A stretch of DNA of 64,000 bases, taken from positions 53,042,019-53,106,018 of the forward strand of contig CM049306.1 of assembly GCA_026874595.1 (NCBI GenBank). Direction: 5' to 3'. Within the stretch, counting starts at the first letter, position 1. Each line of letters starts with the position of its first letter. Below are positions 11,827-25,919 of the stretch, piece after piece. The notes under the pieces were generated by a model that saw nothing but the letters and a program-made list of their open reading frames with translations, was not told the origin of the DNA and made no database searches. Both the position numbers and the translations under genes were made by a program. Source of the stretch: Sipunculus nudus. Lineage: Eukaryota > Annelida > Sipuncula > Golfingiida > Sipunculidae.

Positions 11827-12593
11827 TTAAAGATTTATTTCTTCACCAAGAATATCTATATCATTATGATGCACATGAAGCCCTGACACATAATCTTAAC
11901 TAATTAAACCTCTCCCATGCAGTTTTAATCTGGAATTAATGCAGGACACACCCTTCACCTATAAAGAAACAAAATTTATATTCAAAGCATACAGATACTG
12001 AGTACTCTTTTAAATGTCCTCCCCTATTCAACATATGCTCTAACAATTCGATCCATATGCCTTGGCCTAAAGTTATCTGTTAAATAAATGAAAAACCGTG
12101 ACCTGCACCTATAAAGAGATGCAAAAAAATATAACACACTCTGATGACAATGTATAATGCATTGGTTCTAAAAAGTTAATAGAGTCTACAAAATACATAA
12201 AGCTACAGAATGTCCAACTAAACCTCACAGAACATATTGACCAAGTTTCAGACTGAAAGCATTCATAAAATCAATTTACACGGCTGGCAGAGTGCTATTA
12301 ACTTGTGATGTTATTGCTTCAAAAGATATTTTAATGGATGAAGTGATATGGTAACCAAGACTGTTAATTTGATTTCGACGGAAACATCCTGGCAAATTGA
12401 TTACAGATAATTATTTTAACTGACAGCTAAGGGAGATATAATTTATCCTACTAAAATAACAATTTATGATCTATATTGTGTTAGTGGTTGTTGAACCATG
12501 CATAAATATATTTGATATCTTGATATACTGTAAGAAACAAAATTCATCTTGTATTGTCTTAAAACTGTTACTAAATGCACATACAGTGGAATC

Positions 12594-13775
12594 TGTCTGA
12601 AAGACCACTTGCCTAATATCACTTCATATATATTAAGATAATCCTTAACTTAATCTAAAGCATTCACATTTGTTATAAGAGATGTCTGATAAGACCACCT
12701 ATGAACTAGAATACGGTTAGTCAACAAGCAACTACATTTATCCACCAAAATCAGAGTGGAATGGGTGAAGTGAGGCATAGATTGAGTGGTAAGGGGAAAC
12801 AGAGTGAGGTGTGTTGCATATTACTGGCAGCATGGATGTCTGCAGCCTAATTGTGTATGTACGTTGCGCCACCTTCCACAAATCCAGAAAGCTGTCCAAG
12901 TTGTATACATATGCAAAACTTTAGGCAGAAAAGTCAAACCACTTCATATATTTAAACAAGAATGTAGGTGGTGCCACCTGTCATAAAATCAAGAAAGCTG
13001 TCCAGGATGTTTAAACCTGCAAACTTTTAGGCAGTTATGTCCAATCACTAAAGAGATATAAGTAATTTTGGCCCATGGCAGACAAACAGACAGACGCTGT
13101 GCAAAAATTGTTGCAGGTGGCACCACCAGTTTTGCCTATGATAAAGAGATATATGAGATCTATACACATGCAAAATTTTGGCCCAATTGGTCAAATGGTT
13201 ACCGAGATATGAGCTTGGATGTCTGCAGCGTAAACTTGAATAAAGGTGGCGCCACCTGTCATAAAATCAAGAAAATTATCCAGAATGTATATGCATGCCA
13301 AATTTCAGGTGAATTAGTCAATTCATTGCAGAGATATGAGTGATTTTAACCCAAGGCAGATGAACAGATGGACACTGTTCAAACATGGTTGCAGGTGGCA
13401 CCACCATTTTTGTGTATGTTATAAAGCTATCCAAGGACTACATTTGTAGAAAATTTTTTTCCTGATTGGTCAAACGGTTCCCGAGATATGTGGGTTTGTG
13501 TGTGGAAACAGATGCAAAAATGGTCGCTTGGCAGAGAGGAAAGGCCAGAGGTCAACGCTAATTGGTTAGGCACCAGTTCACATGTGACCAGATAATTGGT
13601 TTAAGTTTCCGAAAAATCCGTCCTTTAGTCTCAGAGGAGTTCTCCGGAAACAAACGCGGCGGTGGCAGTGGAACCCGGTCAAAAACATAGTATCCACAAA
13701 ACTTCATTTTGGTGGATACAATTATGACCACCTTTGCTTAATCCAACCAGTGGTATTATTACACAGAATTCACTG
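12594..13775. mobile_element. Tc1/mariner-type MITE split by an inserted element
   Basis: Starts TA|CAGTGGAATCTGTCTGAAAG and ends ACAGAATTCACTG|TA. The ends are inverted copies and TA dinucleotides flank both sides. The left part matches the MITE at 1514. The middle (about 12737-13721) is a separate terminal-inverted-repeat element, so the original MITE was only about 200 bp. Confidence 0.65.
12737..13721. mobile_element. TIR element with internal GGTGGCGCCACC satellite, copy A (~985 bp)
   Basis: The left end (T)TTATCCACCAAAATCAGAGT and right end ACTTCATTTTGGTGGATACAA are inverted repeats. The interior holds about five diverged half-units of roughly 130-145 bp, each starting with a GGTGGYGCCACC palindrome and sharing ATGCAAAATTTT and GAGATATGAG. 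The right shoulder (GGTCAGAGGTCAAC-like, GAGGAGTTCTCCGGAAAC) matches the copy at 44.2 kb. Open frames in it are satellite reading frames, not genes. Confidence 0.75.
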
Positions 13776-14524
13776 TAATTATATCAGTAGATGGCTGGAG
13801 CTCTGCTGGATCATCCATTTAAGAGAACAGCATGAGATGAGTACATTATAATAATACCATTTTCCACCAGATGTCACTCCTCTAGACACAGAGGAATATA
13901 GGTGAAGGTCATTGATGCCTGAACTACTCAAGCTACTGTAAATATGGCAATTATATGTACATAGAATTTTTTTTCCATGAAAAAAAAACCAGCCAAATTG
14001 TCATGCTCTCTTTAAGTCATTTTTTTTACGCAGCTGTAATAAAATACCATATTATAAGCTAAAAACAAAAAATTCATAGTTTAAGGCCTTGGTTTTTGCA
14101 TGTTGCAAATGGACATCATCTTTTTAAATACTAAATGAGCAGACGATACCATACGGTCCAGAAGTATACATCCTGTTAAATGACGTTCATGGGGCCATCC
14201 TTAAAAATTTCTGTGTTGGGGCTAACATTGGTCCCAATCAAGTCATTAGGTTGGGAAGGAGAGAAATATTTTTTTTAAAAGACTGTAACATGCTTATAAC
14301 AGCAATGCCAGTGAATTGGAAAAAGCCTTTGAACCTTCAACTGGATTGTCAATTCAAATATTCTTAAAGATGTAAATTTCTGACTTTCTTTTCAAAGTAA
14401 ATACAAATATTTTGCTTCAATGGATGTTAGTTAATTAAGGAACAATATAGCTTGCCCTCAGTTTATTGTCACCATTTCAGTTTCTATGTGAACAGTTTAT
14501 CAGCAAGTGTTGAAACTACATCTT

Positions 14525-14656
14525 GAGCATGCACAAATACAATAAATAATCTCGATATTTTGAGCACACACAATAAATAGTCTCAATTTAATAAGCACAC
14601 ATAATAAACAGTCTTGATATTTTGAGCACACATAATAAATAGTCTCAATATCACAG
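14525..14656. repeat. Minisatellite, ~31-bp unit, about 4 copies
   Basis: Units read TGAGCACACATAATAAATAG, then TCTCAATATTT, with a few substitutions each. Confidence 0.9.
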
Positions 14657-15039
14657 CATGTTCCATGTAAGCTTACTGAGGGGTATATGCATTGATTATA
14701 AGATGCAATGTTACACCAAAAGATAACATATATATCTGAAACTGAAGTGGTTGTAAAAGAGAACTGGTTGAAGTAATAATAAAGTAATCATAGCAGGGCG
14801 CAAAGACCACATACCTCTGACAGCACAAAAGAATATTATATATAAGGATAATCAATATAATTTTGCAGAATTGTATATAAGTATTATGAATATTTTGAAG
14901 AACAGTATAAAAATATTCTCCAAGATACCAACACTATTCAGCATATTATCTAGATTTACTTCACAAATTCCAGATAAATGTACAATGAGTAGAAAACATA
15001 TCAGCATGATCAATATCAGTTTAAATAAAAAATATTATA

Positions 15040-15207
15040 CAGTAAAACCACAACTAGGAACCAATTAAGTTTAGTAGACACCTAAAAATAATTACCACAT
15101 TTACATGGTCCCTCTCCTTATATCAAATCTTGCTTAGACTACCTCCTTGAAAATGCAACCACTTTATCAAGGTCTCACTGATGGTCTTAATTTCCAGGTT
15201 TCACTAT
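15040..15207. mobile_element. Tc1/mariner-type MITE
   Basis: Begins TA|CAGTAAAACCACAACTAGG and ends TTTCCAGGTTTCACT|ATA. The outer 10-12 bp form inverted repeats (CAGTAAAACC / GGTTTCACT). No coding capacity. Confidence 0.55.
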
Positions 15208-15445
15208 AATTACATGTAAACAAAAAAAAAATGCACACACATAAAAAGGACAAATGTGAACAAAAATATATCTGGTCCAGCCTTCTACCTTGTGTCAGTG
15301 ATTCTCAATCAAATGTTAAACAAAACAAAAATACATATTGTAGCCAAACTTTTCCCAGGAACACTCAACTGTCATCATTTCTCTGCAGATTGTATCATGC
15401 TTATCTTTAACACTACATTTTTATTTCACCCTCACTGAGAGTTCC

Positions 15446-15767
15446 TGTCAAGAATGCATCCAATAGTCAAATCCACACGGACAAGACCGTACGTTCTGGC
15501 AGGCCTTACTGGCAGAAGAAGAAAGACAGGAATAACATCCTGCTATCATCAATCTAGATTTGGGGTTTAACCAGCTCTTCATATGACAGTTTGAATGGTG
15601 CAGCGCACTCCCAAAAGGTTTCCGTGAAGAGCAAGCACACAAGTTTTGTACAATAGTGGAATACTAATGCGCCACCAAGAATCAGTTCCAATCAGTGTAT
15701 ATCTGCGAGTGTTCACCTCTTGAGTCTACACAACAAACTCAGAGCTCCTCCTGTTACAAGTCCCAAG
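15446..15767. other. GC-rich coding-like island, frame unresolved
   Basis: Several frames are open on both strands. On the minus strand one frame gives a cysteine-rich 64-residue stretch ending FDYWMHS; another gives YTLIGTDSWWRISIPLLY and beyond. On the plus strand TRPYVLAGLTGRRRKTG is open. Possible acceptors exist on the minus strand (TGTAACAG, ACTCGCAG) but no decisive donor, so I cannot choose a strand. It could be an exon or a repeat remnant. Confidence 0.3.
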
Positions 15768-18700
15768 GTCTTTTTGAATCTTTTCTTCCTTCAAAAAAGG
15801 TTTGTTTCTTCCATTTTCTGCTTTAAGTTAATTTGAAACAATGGAGAGTCTTCAAGCCTATTTTCTTAAGGCTTAATCAAGACCCCCCTGCCTTTTGCTG
15901 GTAAAGCAGAAGGAAGAAATGAGCTATCCATAAAACAATAAAAGATTGTACAGTTAATTACATGGAAGGCTTTTGAAATCAGGTTTTACAAATGCTGTGA
16001 TGTACATTTTTGTCACACTGTCACTGTGGCGAAAAGGATTTTACCATGTATCAGTTGCAGGCTTACAATTCCATTACATATTTCTCTTATCTTATTTAAA
16101 TTATCTTCTATCACGCTCTTCATATTAGCTGCGCAAATCTATATCATATTTAGTGAAAATTGTTTGAGACATGAATCTTTTCAATAAATGGCTACTCAAG
16201 GGGAAGAACAACCAAAATTCCTGTCAATCATAATTGTTGTTAACTGCCATTCCTTTTATGTTGTATAGTGTCAGTATTTAATAATAAAAGCTACTTTTAT
16301 GTAGCTCCAATTATGCAATTTACATTTGAATTTAAAATTAAATTCAGCATTAAAGGCATATTAAATTTGAAAGAAGTCAAGACTTGCCAACTTTTTAATG
16401 ACTAATTTCTTATCTCAGGCTTGCGAAAGGTAAATGACTGAAGAAAAAGAGTAAGTGTTCCAGGAAAAACAGGGTACCCTATTATGACTTAATTTTTACT
16501 CATAAGATTCATAACTTTTAAAAATTTTCAGGATTTAGTCATTGTCCTTTGAAACAAACAGGGCTGTAGTGAGCAAAGTTCACAAAAAAAACTTCTACAG
16601 CCTCATCCTGTAGATATTTTTTATCTTACTTACAACAGAGCAGAGAATGGATGGTTCAAACAACTGAGAAATAAATGTTTGTTCCGAGACCACTTGTAAC
16701 AAGTCTGCGAACATTTTTATAGCCACTATTCCCGACCACCACTTGTTGGGGTTTCACTGATAGACTTCATAAATACTTTTATGGACTTTATGACAAGAGA
16801 TTTAATATGGGCAAGTCCTTGTTGAGTGCATGAATTTAAACCTACACAAATAAATCACTTTTAGCAGAAAACCTATAATAATCAGGAACAGACCAAGTCC
16901 TTGAATTTTGATCTTGTTTTTCATTGATTATAGCATTAAAGCATGCCAAAGGAATAAAATCCAGAGATTTGAAAGCACTGGAAACCCTGACTGGGACATT
17001 TGAACATACCATTTTAGTGGCTGCATGTGTGTGATATTGAGACACAAAGAAAAATTAAAAAAGGTAAAATTACATATTTGAAGCATATATTGATAATTTA
17101 CAGGCTCAAGGTCACCAGAGTCAAGGTCACAATTTTTTTCACTTTTCCTACAACTTGGTTTTATTGCATTACAAAGTTTTAATACATGCACCTTTCTATA
17201 AAAATACCACCAAGACTAATCAAACAATTATATGCCTATCACTTCCCTTTCCGTTGGTATACAGTTGTCTGACAGACAAAAAAAAAATTGTCAAACAGTT
17301 GACTTTGTGAATATTAATAATGTGTACTCTAAAGCCTTTATCATTCAGAATGAATATTTTAGATTCAATAATTGGTTTTTAAACCCCAAGAAGCACATGG
17401 CTTATTATGGCATCTTTTTCACATTTATACATGACATATGACCACTTCCTGGTAGTTTTATATGTCTAAAGTACTGATTCTAAACACTAGGAAACCATGG
17501 TCTTTGTAAAATATTAGCCCTTGTTCTTTTTGGTTGTATACATATTTTAACTTTCATTCATTTTCAGATGACTTTAAAACATATTTTAGGATTTAAAATT
17601 TTTTAAATGTACACTATTTTAAGCATCCTGTAAGCCATATTTAGTGGACTTAGTTTTAACTATTTTTTCCTCTACTGTGCGTCTTTCTGGTTGAAAAATG
17701 AAATTTAAAGTTTTCTTCTATATGTAAATTTTAAATTTCCAGTTTTAGGGTAGATATAGAAACATAACAGAGGAATAAAAACAATTCTATTATATGTGAA
17801 GTTTTTATACAGTTATATATACCAATAAATGATACTTTATCTTACATCGGCCGAATCTGTATGAAATCATTAAATTTTGAGTGATAACAATGTTGAATAT
17901 CAAACACAGCCTTCCAATTATGTCATTTGACTTCAGAACCAGAGATCCCTGGTTCACTCCTTGTCAGAACCTATAAAACAAAATGGTGAACTCATGAAAG
18001 AACAGCTTGCCATTACTAGGTATTATTAATCTCAGCCATAAGCATAAAAATATGAACTCCATATGATTTGATCATAACACATGATTAATCCTGGTACTTA
18101 AGCCTAGCAAATTAAGATCTTCCTTTTTTCAGAAAGGAATACAATTCAAGTTGTCAATCTCCTTCTCAAGAGCAGTTTGATGGTACTCATGTTTTATTCC
18201 AAATGTGGCTCTCTTCTTTTTGCTTGCCTGCTGAACTGTAACCCCACACATAATCTGCCACCAGTAGATTTCAATTAAATGGAGTCATATTTTTAATTCT
18301 TTTGCATCTGTTTAGAAATTTAGAAATGACTGCCACTGGTGCTGCCCTGTAGTGGAGGAATTTGTTCCTATTAAGAATACTGGTTCTTGAGGCAAAGGAA
18401 AGTTTCATTCTCCAATATTTGAATTTAATATTTTTTGAAGTAACTTTCATCTAATGGTCAATGGCATCATTATCCAATCATAGGTCCAGACAGACAGGCC
18501 TGACAGACTGGGCGATTGATATGTACGTGTTTGTATTTGTCAAATAAAACCACCTGGATTAGCGATCATCTGCCGGTGACAGAGACAGGCTGCCCCGGGA
18601 TTACCATTGATCTATTAAGTATACATTTGCCTTGGTTTACAACAGAATTGTGTTTGGTTATCCTTCCCACAGTGATATTTCATCTTCTCCAAATCATAAT

Positions 18701-18784
18701 ATATATTACATATTGATTAATATATGGCTGCCTAGCTCCTATAAAACTGACCATCATTTTCTCATCATTCTAGAAAGGAGACAC

Positions 18785-19455
18785 AGTCTCTCTTAGAATC
18801 ATCCTTGACAGGAGACATAGAATCTCTCTCTCAAAATCATCCTAGAGAAGAAACTTATTCTCTCTCTTATAATGATCTGAGAAAAAAGAAAAGATTCTTT
18901 CTCCTAGAATCACCCCAGAGAAGAGACTGATTCTCTCTTAGAATCATCCTAGAAAGGAGACAAAAATTCTCTCTCTAAGAATTGGCCAGGAAAGGAGACA
19001 GAGATCTTCTCTCTTAGAATCATCCAAGAAAGAAGACAAAAATTCTCTCTCTTAGAATTGGCCAGGAAAGGAGACAGAGATCTTCTCTCTTAGAATTATC
19101 CTAGAAAGAAGACAAAAATTCTCTCTCTTAGAATTGGCCGGGAAAGGAGACAGATCTTCTTTCTTAGAATCATCCTAGAGAAGAGACTGATTCCCTTGTA
19201 ATAATATCCTGGAAAGGCAACAGATTATCTCTCTTAGAATCATAGAAAGAAGACTTACTCTGTCTTAGAATCATTCTAGAAAGGTGGCAAAGATTCTCTC
19301 TCTTAGAATTGCCCTAGAAAAGAGACAGAGATCTTCTCTCTTAGAATCATCTTAGAACAGAGGCACAGATTCTCTCTTAGAATCATCCTAGAAAGAAGAA
19401 ACAGATTCTCTCTTATAATCATCATAGAAAGGAGACATAGCATTCTAAAATGAAG
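18785..19455. repeat. Minisatellite, ~37-40-bp unit, about 16 diverged copies
   Basis: The core TCTCTCTTAGAATCATCC, then TAGAAAGGAGACAGA, recurs over about 670 bp with frequent indels and a TTGGCC variant. Adenine/guanine and thymine/cytosine blocks alternate, giving strong strand asymmetry within each unit. Confidence 0.9.
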
Positions 19456-20313
19456 ACAGATCTTCCTAGACTGGATAAATAAACAATATTTGTACAAAAT
19501 ATTCATACTCTAGAAGGACAGACCATTCCATATTTGAGGTTTTCTGTGGTATTTTATTGAAGATACACCTGTGTAATCAATTAACTGTTACATAATTTCC
19601 TACTTTTTATCTTGTATCTTTAATCGTCAGGCATTTAAAGCAGTTTATATCAAACTGTGATTGATTAGAGCCGTAATGCCAATTATTCTTCATGTTTTCT
19701 AACTTGAATTATTTTCATGAGTTTAAATATCTTTTTTGATTAAATATATACATTTTGTTCTGATTCACATAATTTTAGTTCTAAAATCTGCTTTAAGTTT
19801 TTAGAACATTAATTAAATGTTATTTCTACCACTAAGAGAAGCCTTTTACATTTCAACTTACACATGATCATTTCACAAATTATTATAATAACTAATATTA
19901 AGTTTTAAACTGCAGGGAAATCTATCATAGAAAGTTCTGCAATAAATTTAATGAAAGTGACCTTTCAGGTTTAAATTTAATGTTTCTAAAGGTTGTTCAT
20001 TTTGATGTTTACAAAAATGTTTGAATTACATAAAGATGAAGACAAATCAACTGATTAAAATTGGTGAAGTCACTAAGGGTAGGGTACCATATAGTTGTTA
20101 ATTACCTGTCTATCAATTAACAGAAATCAGGGGGTAGGAATCTTCAGGTATTTGGTATAATCAGGTAAATTAATAAACATTTAGGCCATGTAAATTACAA
20201 CAAATCAGAAACCAATACTACCTAAAGGTAGACTTTTAAAGTCTTTTTTGGGAATCTCGCCTCAGACCCCTGCTGACATGTGGGTACATAGTCCCACATA
20301 CTGGATCTTGCAC

Positions 20314-20390
20314 CTGTGCAAAAATGTGGAAAGCAAATACTGGTAAAGATGCAAACCTCCATCCAGTGAGTGGTATGATTGAGGAATGAT
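20314..20390 (-). CDS. Exon of the minus-strand gene
   Basis: 77 nt between the acceptor GCTTGGTTTGGATTCCAG and the donor TTGCACAG|GTGCAAG. It encodes IIPQSYHSLDGGLHLYQYLL and STFLHR. It starts in phase 0, matching the end of the 22.5 kb exon, and ends with AG, matching the single leading base of the 8.6 kb exon. Confidence 0.4.
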
Positions 20391-22525
20391 CTGGAATCCA
20401 AACCAAGCAAATGTTCCCTTACTTAAGCATTTTTTTTCTGATTTCAGGACCAATTATTTTGTCATGTTTTACAGTATTTTGAGTTATTCAGTCAGACAAT
20501 CCAACAAACAACACTTCTTCACAAGAAACAATGATAAAAACAAGGGTAATCAAAGTTCCAGACAAAATTTTCTTTCAGCATTGTCAATATTTATAGTTTC
20601 ATCATAATTTGACAATAATAGTCAATTAATACTTTCAATATTTTGCTTAATAATTACTGCCTTGAATGATATTTATTTACTTTTCATATATGCAGCTGAT
20701 AAATAAAAGAAGCATCTGCAGGGCAAGCTCCCAATATCCGGACATTTCACTGTATATTAACAATGTTAATGTTTCCATTGGCAACTGTAAGATCCATAAT
20801 ACCGGTTGCTGTCCAGGCCAGACTTACATATTCACATAAAAATCATTTTTATTTATGTCATACAGTGTCAGGACAGTACTATCCTATTCATCATCTGATA
20901 ATCAAGAGCAAATTGGACGGGCAAAAATCAATCATGCCTCCTGACATATTGGCTTCACAGGGACCTCATGTGACGATGCATTCTTGGGTCTTTGATGTCA
21001 CAGACATTTGGATACACCAAGAGGACAGACTGTCAATATGGTCTTAATTCAAAGCCCTACTCTGTCTCAATAAATGGCTCCTGTGGACCTCACTAGACCT
21101 CCTGCCTGAATTTCATCCTGTTCTTAGGGACGGTGACCTATCTACCCTTTTATCAATATTCCCAATTCCAAAAGTATTTTAGGATGAATATTGCTTCTAT
21201 TCACATTTATTGTTAGCTATAGTTAAAACAAATCAAGTTCATAAAATATTTTTCAGCATCGCCGAGATTCACTGTTATGGTGACTACTCTATTACAGACT
21301 CTTGATTCTGCCCTGTGGAAAGGAATATAATCATGTACAATTACTGGGGAAAAACAAGTTCTAGAAGCTTCCATAACATATATAAAATTTCCAAACATTC
21401 TTACTGCATATTTCAAACAAAACATATAATATGAGAAACAGATTGTTTCCTCATATATTTTAAATCCAACCACTGCAAATTAATGTTGATGTATCTAAAA
21501 GAAATGAAATATTGCTTTAGAGTACAGTTATAGATTAATAGCTGGAAATTTCTAGTTTACCTAAAGCTGCAAAAGGCAACAAGTCTGTTAAAATGGGCTA
21601 GTCCTCAGATTCATATATCTTTTCAAATGCTGCTTAAGTGGTGCCACATATCTCCTTCAGGAGATAAGAGTGTTCAAGATGAATTGACACACCAGATCTC
21701 AAAACAATCTAAGAAGCCAATCTTGAGAAATATGAATAATTTAAATTCCACAGAAATAAGATAAAAGGCAGCTCTACAAGCCTTGTTCACCTGAAAATGC
21801 TGTCAACGAACAAAGAGCACAACAATGTGTACTAGAAAAAGCAAATTCAATGAATTTATGTCCTCCGCTAGCGACACCTGTTGGTGATTAGTGAAACTGA
21901 ATGTGCTGATTTATCATATAAAAAAAATATCATATTGTATTATTTATTATCTTGTGAGATATACACTCCAAAATCAATCCCAACCAAGGTATATATGAGA
22001 GCAATCATTGACCAAAATTTTAATGAAATTGGATAATATTTAGGAAAGTTTTCACACGGAAATGAAAACATGATGGACGGACAGACAGAGGGACAGACAG
22101 ACAAATCTGAGGAAGTGGGGGACAATTAGTACTAAAGTAACCCATATTTCTTTTAGTTCCATAATTTCTGAGTTCTACAGCTAACATTACTTTTAAGCAG
22201 CAGTGATGGTCATGTAAACTGTGCCACACAGAGGAAGGATTATGGTTGGTATCAATCTTGTGTATAAATTTGTATAAAAAATTTAATAAATGAAATTCTA
22301 AAATGAGTGAGGACTTCATCTGTACATATGCAATTTGATAGTTCGATATACCAGGTTACTTTATTGGGTATAATGTGAATTCAAAACTATATTGGATTAA
22401 TTGTAAGTGTACGTGCTTATTTATAGGAAAGCTACCTGAAACAGGTTTCATTCCCTAGCCCCTTAAGCTATATGTATAATTCAATTTTGAGAAAAGGGCA
22501 ATTATTTTGCAGATATCTGGCTCAC

Positions 22526-22600
22526 AAGAATTGTCCGCCACAGCTGCGCCAATGCCAATGGCACAACTGTGCTAAAATCACAGTAACCCTGAACGTCAGC
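22526..22600 (-). CDS. Exon of the minus-strand gene
   Basis: 75 nt, phase 0 at both ends, behind a long pyrimidine tract (TTCTGTTTTTTTTTTCATT, then TACTTGTATCCCAAG) and before the donor ATTCTT|GTGAGC. It encodes ADVQGYCDFSTVVPLALAQL and WRTIL. GC content is clearly above the flanks. Confidence 0.4.
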
Positions 22601-22789
22601 CTTGGGATACAAGTAAATGAAAAAAAAAACAGAATATTGTCTGCTAATTGGTGGACAGGAGGAGCAGGTGTGGGTGTGTGGGTGTGTGGGATGCAAATGA
22701 CATCCAAATGCTGGAAAAGTTACCCTTTTAGTTATTTTTTAATGACAGAAGGTTACACTCTTCTGCTGGTCAACTATATACCAACCCAC

Positions 22790-23090
22790 ATTTACCAATT
22801 ATAACTGAAACATACAGAATACAACTGTGTACACCATACAGTGGCTTGTTATTAATGAACAATAAATTTAACATTAACAAAGTCATATGATTATACTTAC
22901 AAAAAAATATACAAATTGATTATGTTTTCATTACATTTACCAAATATAACTTAAACTTACAGAATACAACTGCACGTTTACACCGTACAGTGGCTTGTTA
23001 TTAATGAACAATAAATTTAACATTAACAAAGTTGTATGATTATACTTACAAAAAAATATACAAATTGATTATGTTTTCAACAAATTTAAG
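22790..23090. repeat. Tandem duplication, ~147-bp period, two copies
   Basis: TACAGTGGCTTGTTATTAAT, ACAAATTGATTATGTTTTCA and ACAGAATACAACTG occur twice in the same order with only a few differences, so the duplication looks fairly recent. Confidence 0.9.
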
Positions 23091-25919
23091 TTTTCAAATG
23101 TGAAAAAAAGGACTGGTAATACTAAATGAGAATGAAATATGACTCTACTGTCAGCATGTACAGCAATATATTATGTACTAAATATGTGTGATCCTGATGC
23201 CTTTATAATTATTATTAAGTCTTTTATTGTTATTTTAACCATAAAACTACTGAATCATCACATCTGTTATAAGCATCTCTCATAAAATTCCTCAATATTA
23301 TCACAGTGTCAACACATTTGATATACAAAACTGAACAAGGGATCTCATGATATTTCTGCACAACAACCCTTGCTGTGGAGTTATTGATAAAATTCCAGAA
23401 GGATTTGCAAGCTGCCCTGGAGGAACAATTTCAATTTCTTTATAATTCCCATGCCTGTATAAGGGTAAGAAACAGACTCTGAAGCATCTCTCACATTCCT
23501 ACTGAGGTCAATATAACAGGGGTTCCTTTGATAAATTTTAAACAGCAAGTTCTACACAAACAGAAGTTGAAAAGACAAAGGATCAGAGAAATGTGGGAAA
23601 CTATTCCTCATAGATCATTTTGGTTTACTCTGTATGTTGTGCAGGTGCATAAGGTCATAAACGGAACGATGTATGCTGACTGCTGACATGTGAATATTCT
23701 GGCATTCTATCTTAAATTGAATATAACTCTGATGACTTGTAAACAATCTAGTATCCTATGGAGATTGAATATAACTCTATCTTTCAAAAGTAAAAGTTAA
23801 TATAATGAAAAATCTGAGGCTCTTCTTTCCTAAAAGAACAATGTTTCTGGACAATTTGCTATTGACTGAAAAAGATTGACTTAATACAATCAGGCACCGT
23901 CTTAACGAATCCAACCACTACAGTACAGAATAAGGATAAAAATAACATATGTATTCATGAACTCTCATTTTTTTGTATTTGGAGCATTTATACAATATTG
24001 GAAAGATGTAATGAAAAGTCTGAAAATGAAACACAGTTAAATTGCCTCTGGGAAAGGCTGAACAATTTTTATATCACCAAGGCCAGTTTTAAAAAAGCCA
24101 ATCTTGGAAAGTAATCAAAAGCAATTAAGAAATGCTTGTTTCATGGAAAAAATCAAAGGTTTAATTAATATGAGTTTGGTCATATGAAAGCTTGTTTCAG
24201 ATGAGACACATGCAAAATCAAAATGCTAGACTTTAACATTTGTTTTTAGAAGAGTAAAAAAGTGAAATTTTTATATAAAGCTCTAAAAACTGTTACAGTC
24301 CAGTTTTTTTTTTAAAACAACATCATATCACAACATTAATTATCAGCGACCTCTAAATCAGGCTTTGCAAAAAGACTCTGTTTCAAGAGTACAAATTTCT
24401 TCCATTTCCCCTTAATTTTTCTTAATGAATCTTTAGATGTAATGGATAATAATTTTGATTTATTTCCAGTCTATTAGTTCTTAGATGTTGCAATTAATAC
24501 ATACAGTGGAGTAGCAGTAGTGAACACAATGAAACTAAGGCACTAGTACATATGTGCACGTTACATCCTTGAATTAATTACTCTGATTTGACATCAGTCA
24601 AAAGATACCAAACATGTAGCTTACTAATATTGTAATAAGATTCTTTACATTTTCATGGTTTTGGGAGTTTTTCTCACATACAGTTTTTTCAAAGACTGAA
24701 AAAATGGGATTATTTACCAAGTTTTCCTTGTTTTAACAGAAAGCTTAGTGAATATCTTTTTAAAAAGTAAAAAAAAAAAAGAAACTTTGTGGATATTTTT
24801 CCACATGAATCAGGAATTCCTTGGTGGCAACACCACTCTGTTGTATTCACCATTCAGCAAATGTTTCTTATGTCACTTCAGAAAACATGAATATTACGTT
24901 TTAAACATAAACAAACATATCTATTAACTTACCTTTTGTTATTGAGTGGTAACTTAAAGTCACTGTTAAGCAGTACCTTGCTTAAACATTGACTTAAAGT
25001 TACCACTCCATAGCATTATCAGAACTTCAAAAACCAGCAGAAAATTAAACTGTTTACTTCATTCAGCTTCAATATATTCATAAAATTGAAAAAGCTTGAA
25101 TAACTCTCAAAAATAAAAAAAGCTATATTATTATCATAATGAAATAAATAAAAGCAAAGCAATGTCCACAGGAGACATTTATTTTATGGATACTTCCCAA
25201 AAAGATCAATCAAAAATAAAAAGTGTTAACTCTACTGCTGATATTTGCATGTTAGGTCAGGCATAGCCAGAAAACCATCTGCCTAAGTGACAGCTGAAAT
25301 GAGGCTTGTCTGACAACAGGATCCTTAAGTAGATATTTTACCACCAAAAGAACAGATAAAAATGGGATGGATTAGCTCACATGAGTGCCCACAGATGTGA
25401 TGGGTCTTCATTCATCAGCTGTTTGTCAGCTGTACGTGTAAAATAACGGGATCTCGGGGATCGACAAAAACCCTAACCAAACAAAAATCACCTTAGTCAA
25501 CCACGAGGATCAAACATATTATGTTTACTGCAATGTGCTCCATCATTCATAGCATTGAGTTAATGCATAACTGATAAAATGATCCAGATTTTAGACAAAT
25601 TAATATCTTGTGGCATTATGTTTACTCTCACTATTGTGTACAACTGATAGGATGAGTTTGAGCTAATAATTATAAGTATCTGCCAAACAGGAAGGTTCAA
25701 TGACCCCTGCTCTACCAATCTGACCCATGTTTCTCAGATCCAGGCGAGTGCAGAAAGTTTTAACCATTTAAACAAATGAAATGCATGGCACCTGTGGGAA
25801 ACTGTGGTGATTACATGGCAGGCCTGTTAAATCTGCTTAACCTTTCGATCCCAGAGAACTAATCCTATGATCTTTACTGTTCTCTCTTGGGTGTCTACCA
25901 TATTTCAGCATCAGTTTAA
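23091..25919. other. AT-rich stretch, nothing recognised
   Basis: No open frame with splice borders, no inverted-repeat ends and no tandem array. Only short poly-A/poly-T runs. Confidence 0.5.
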
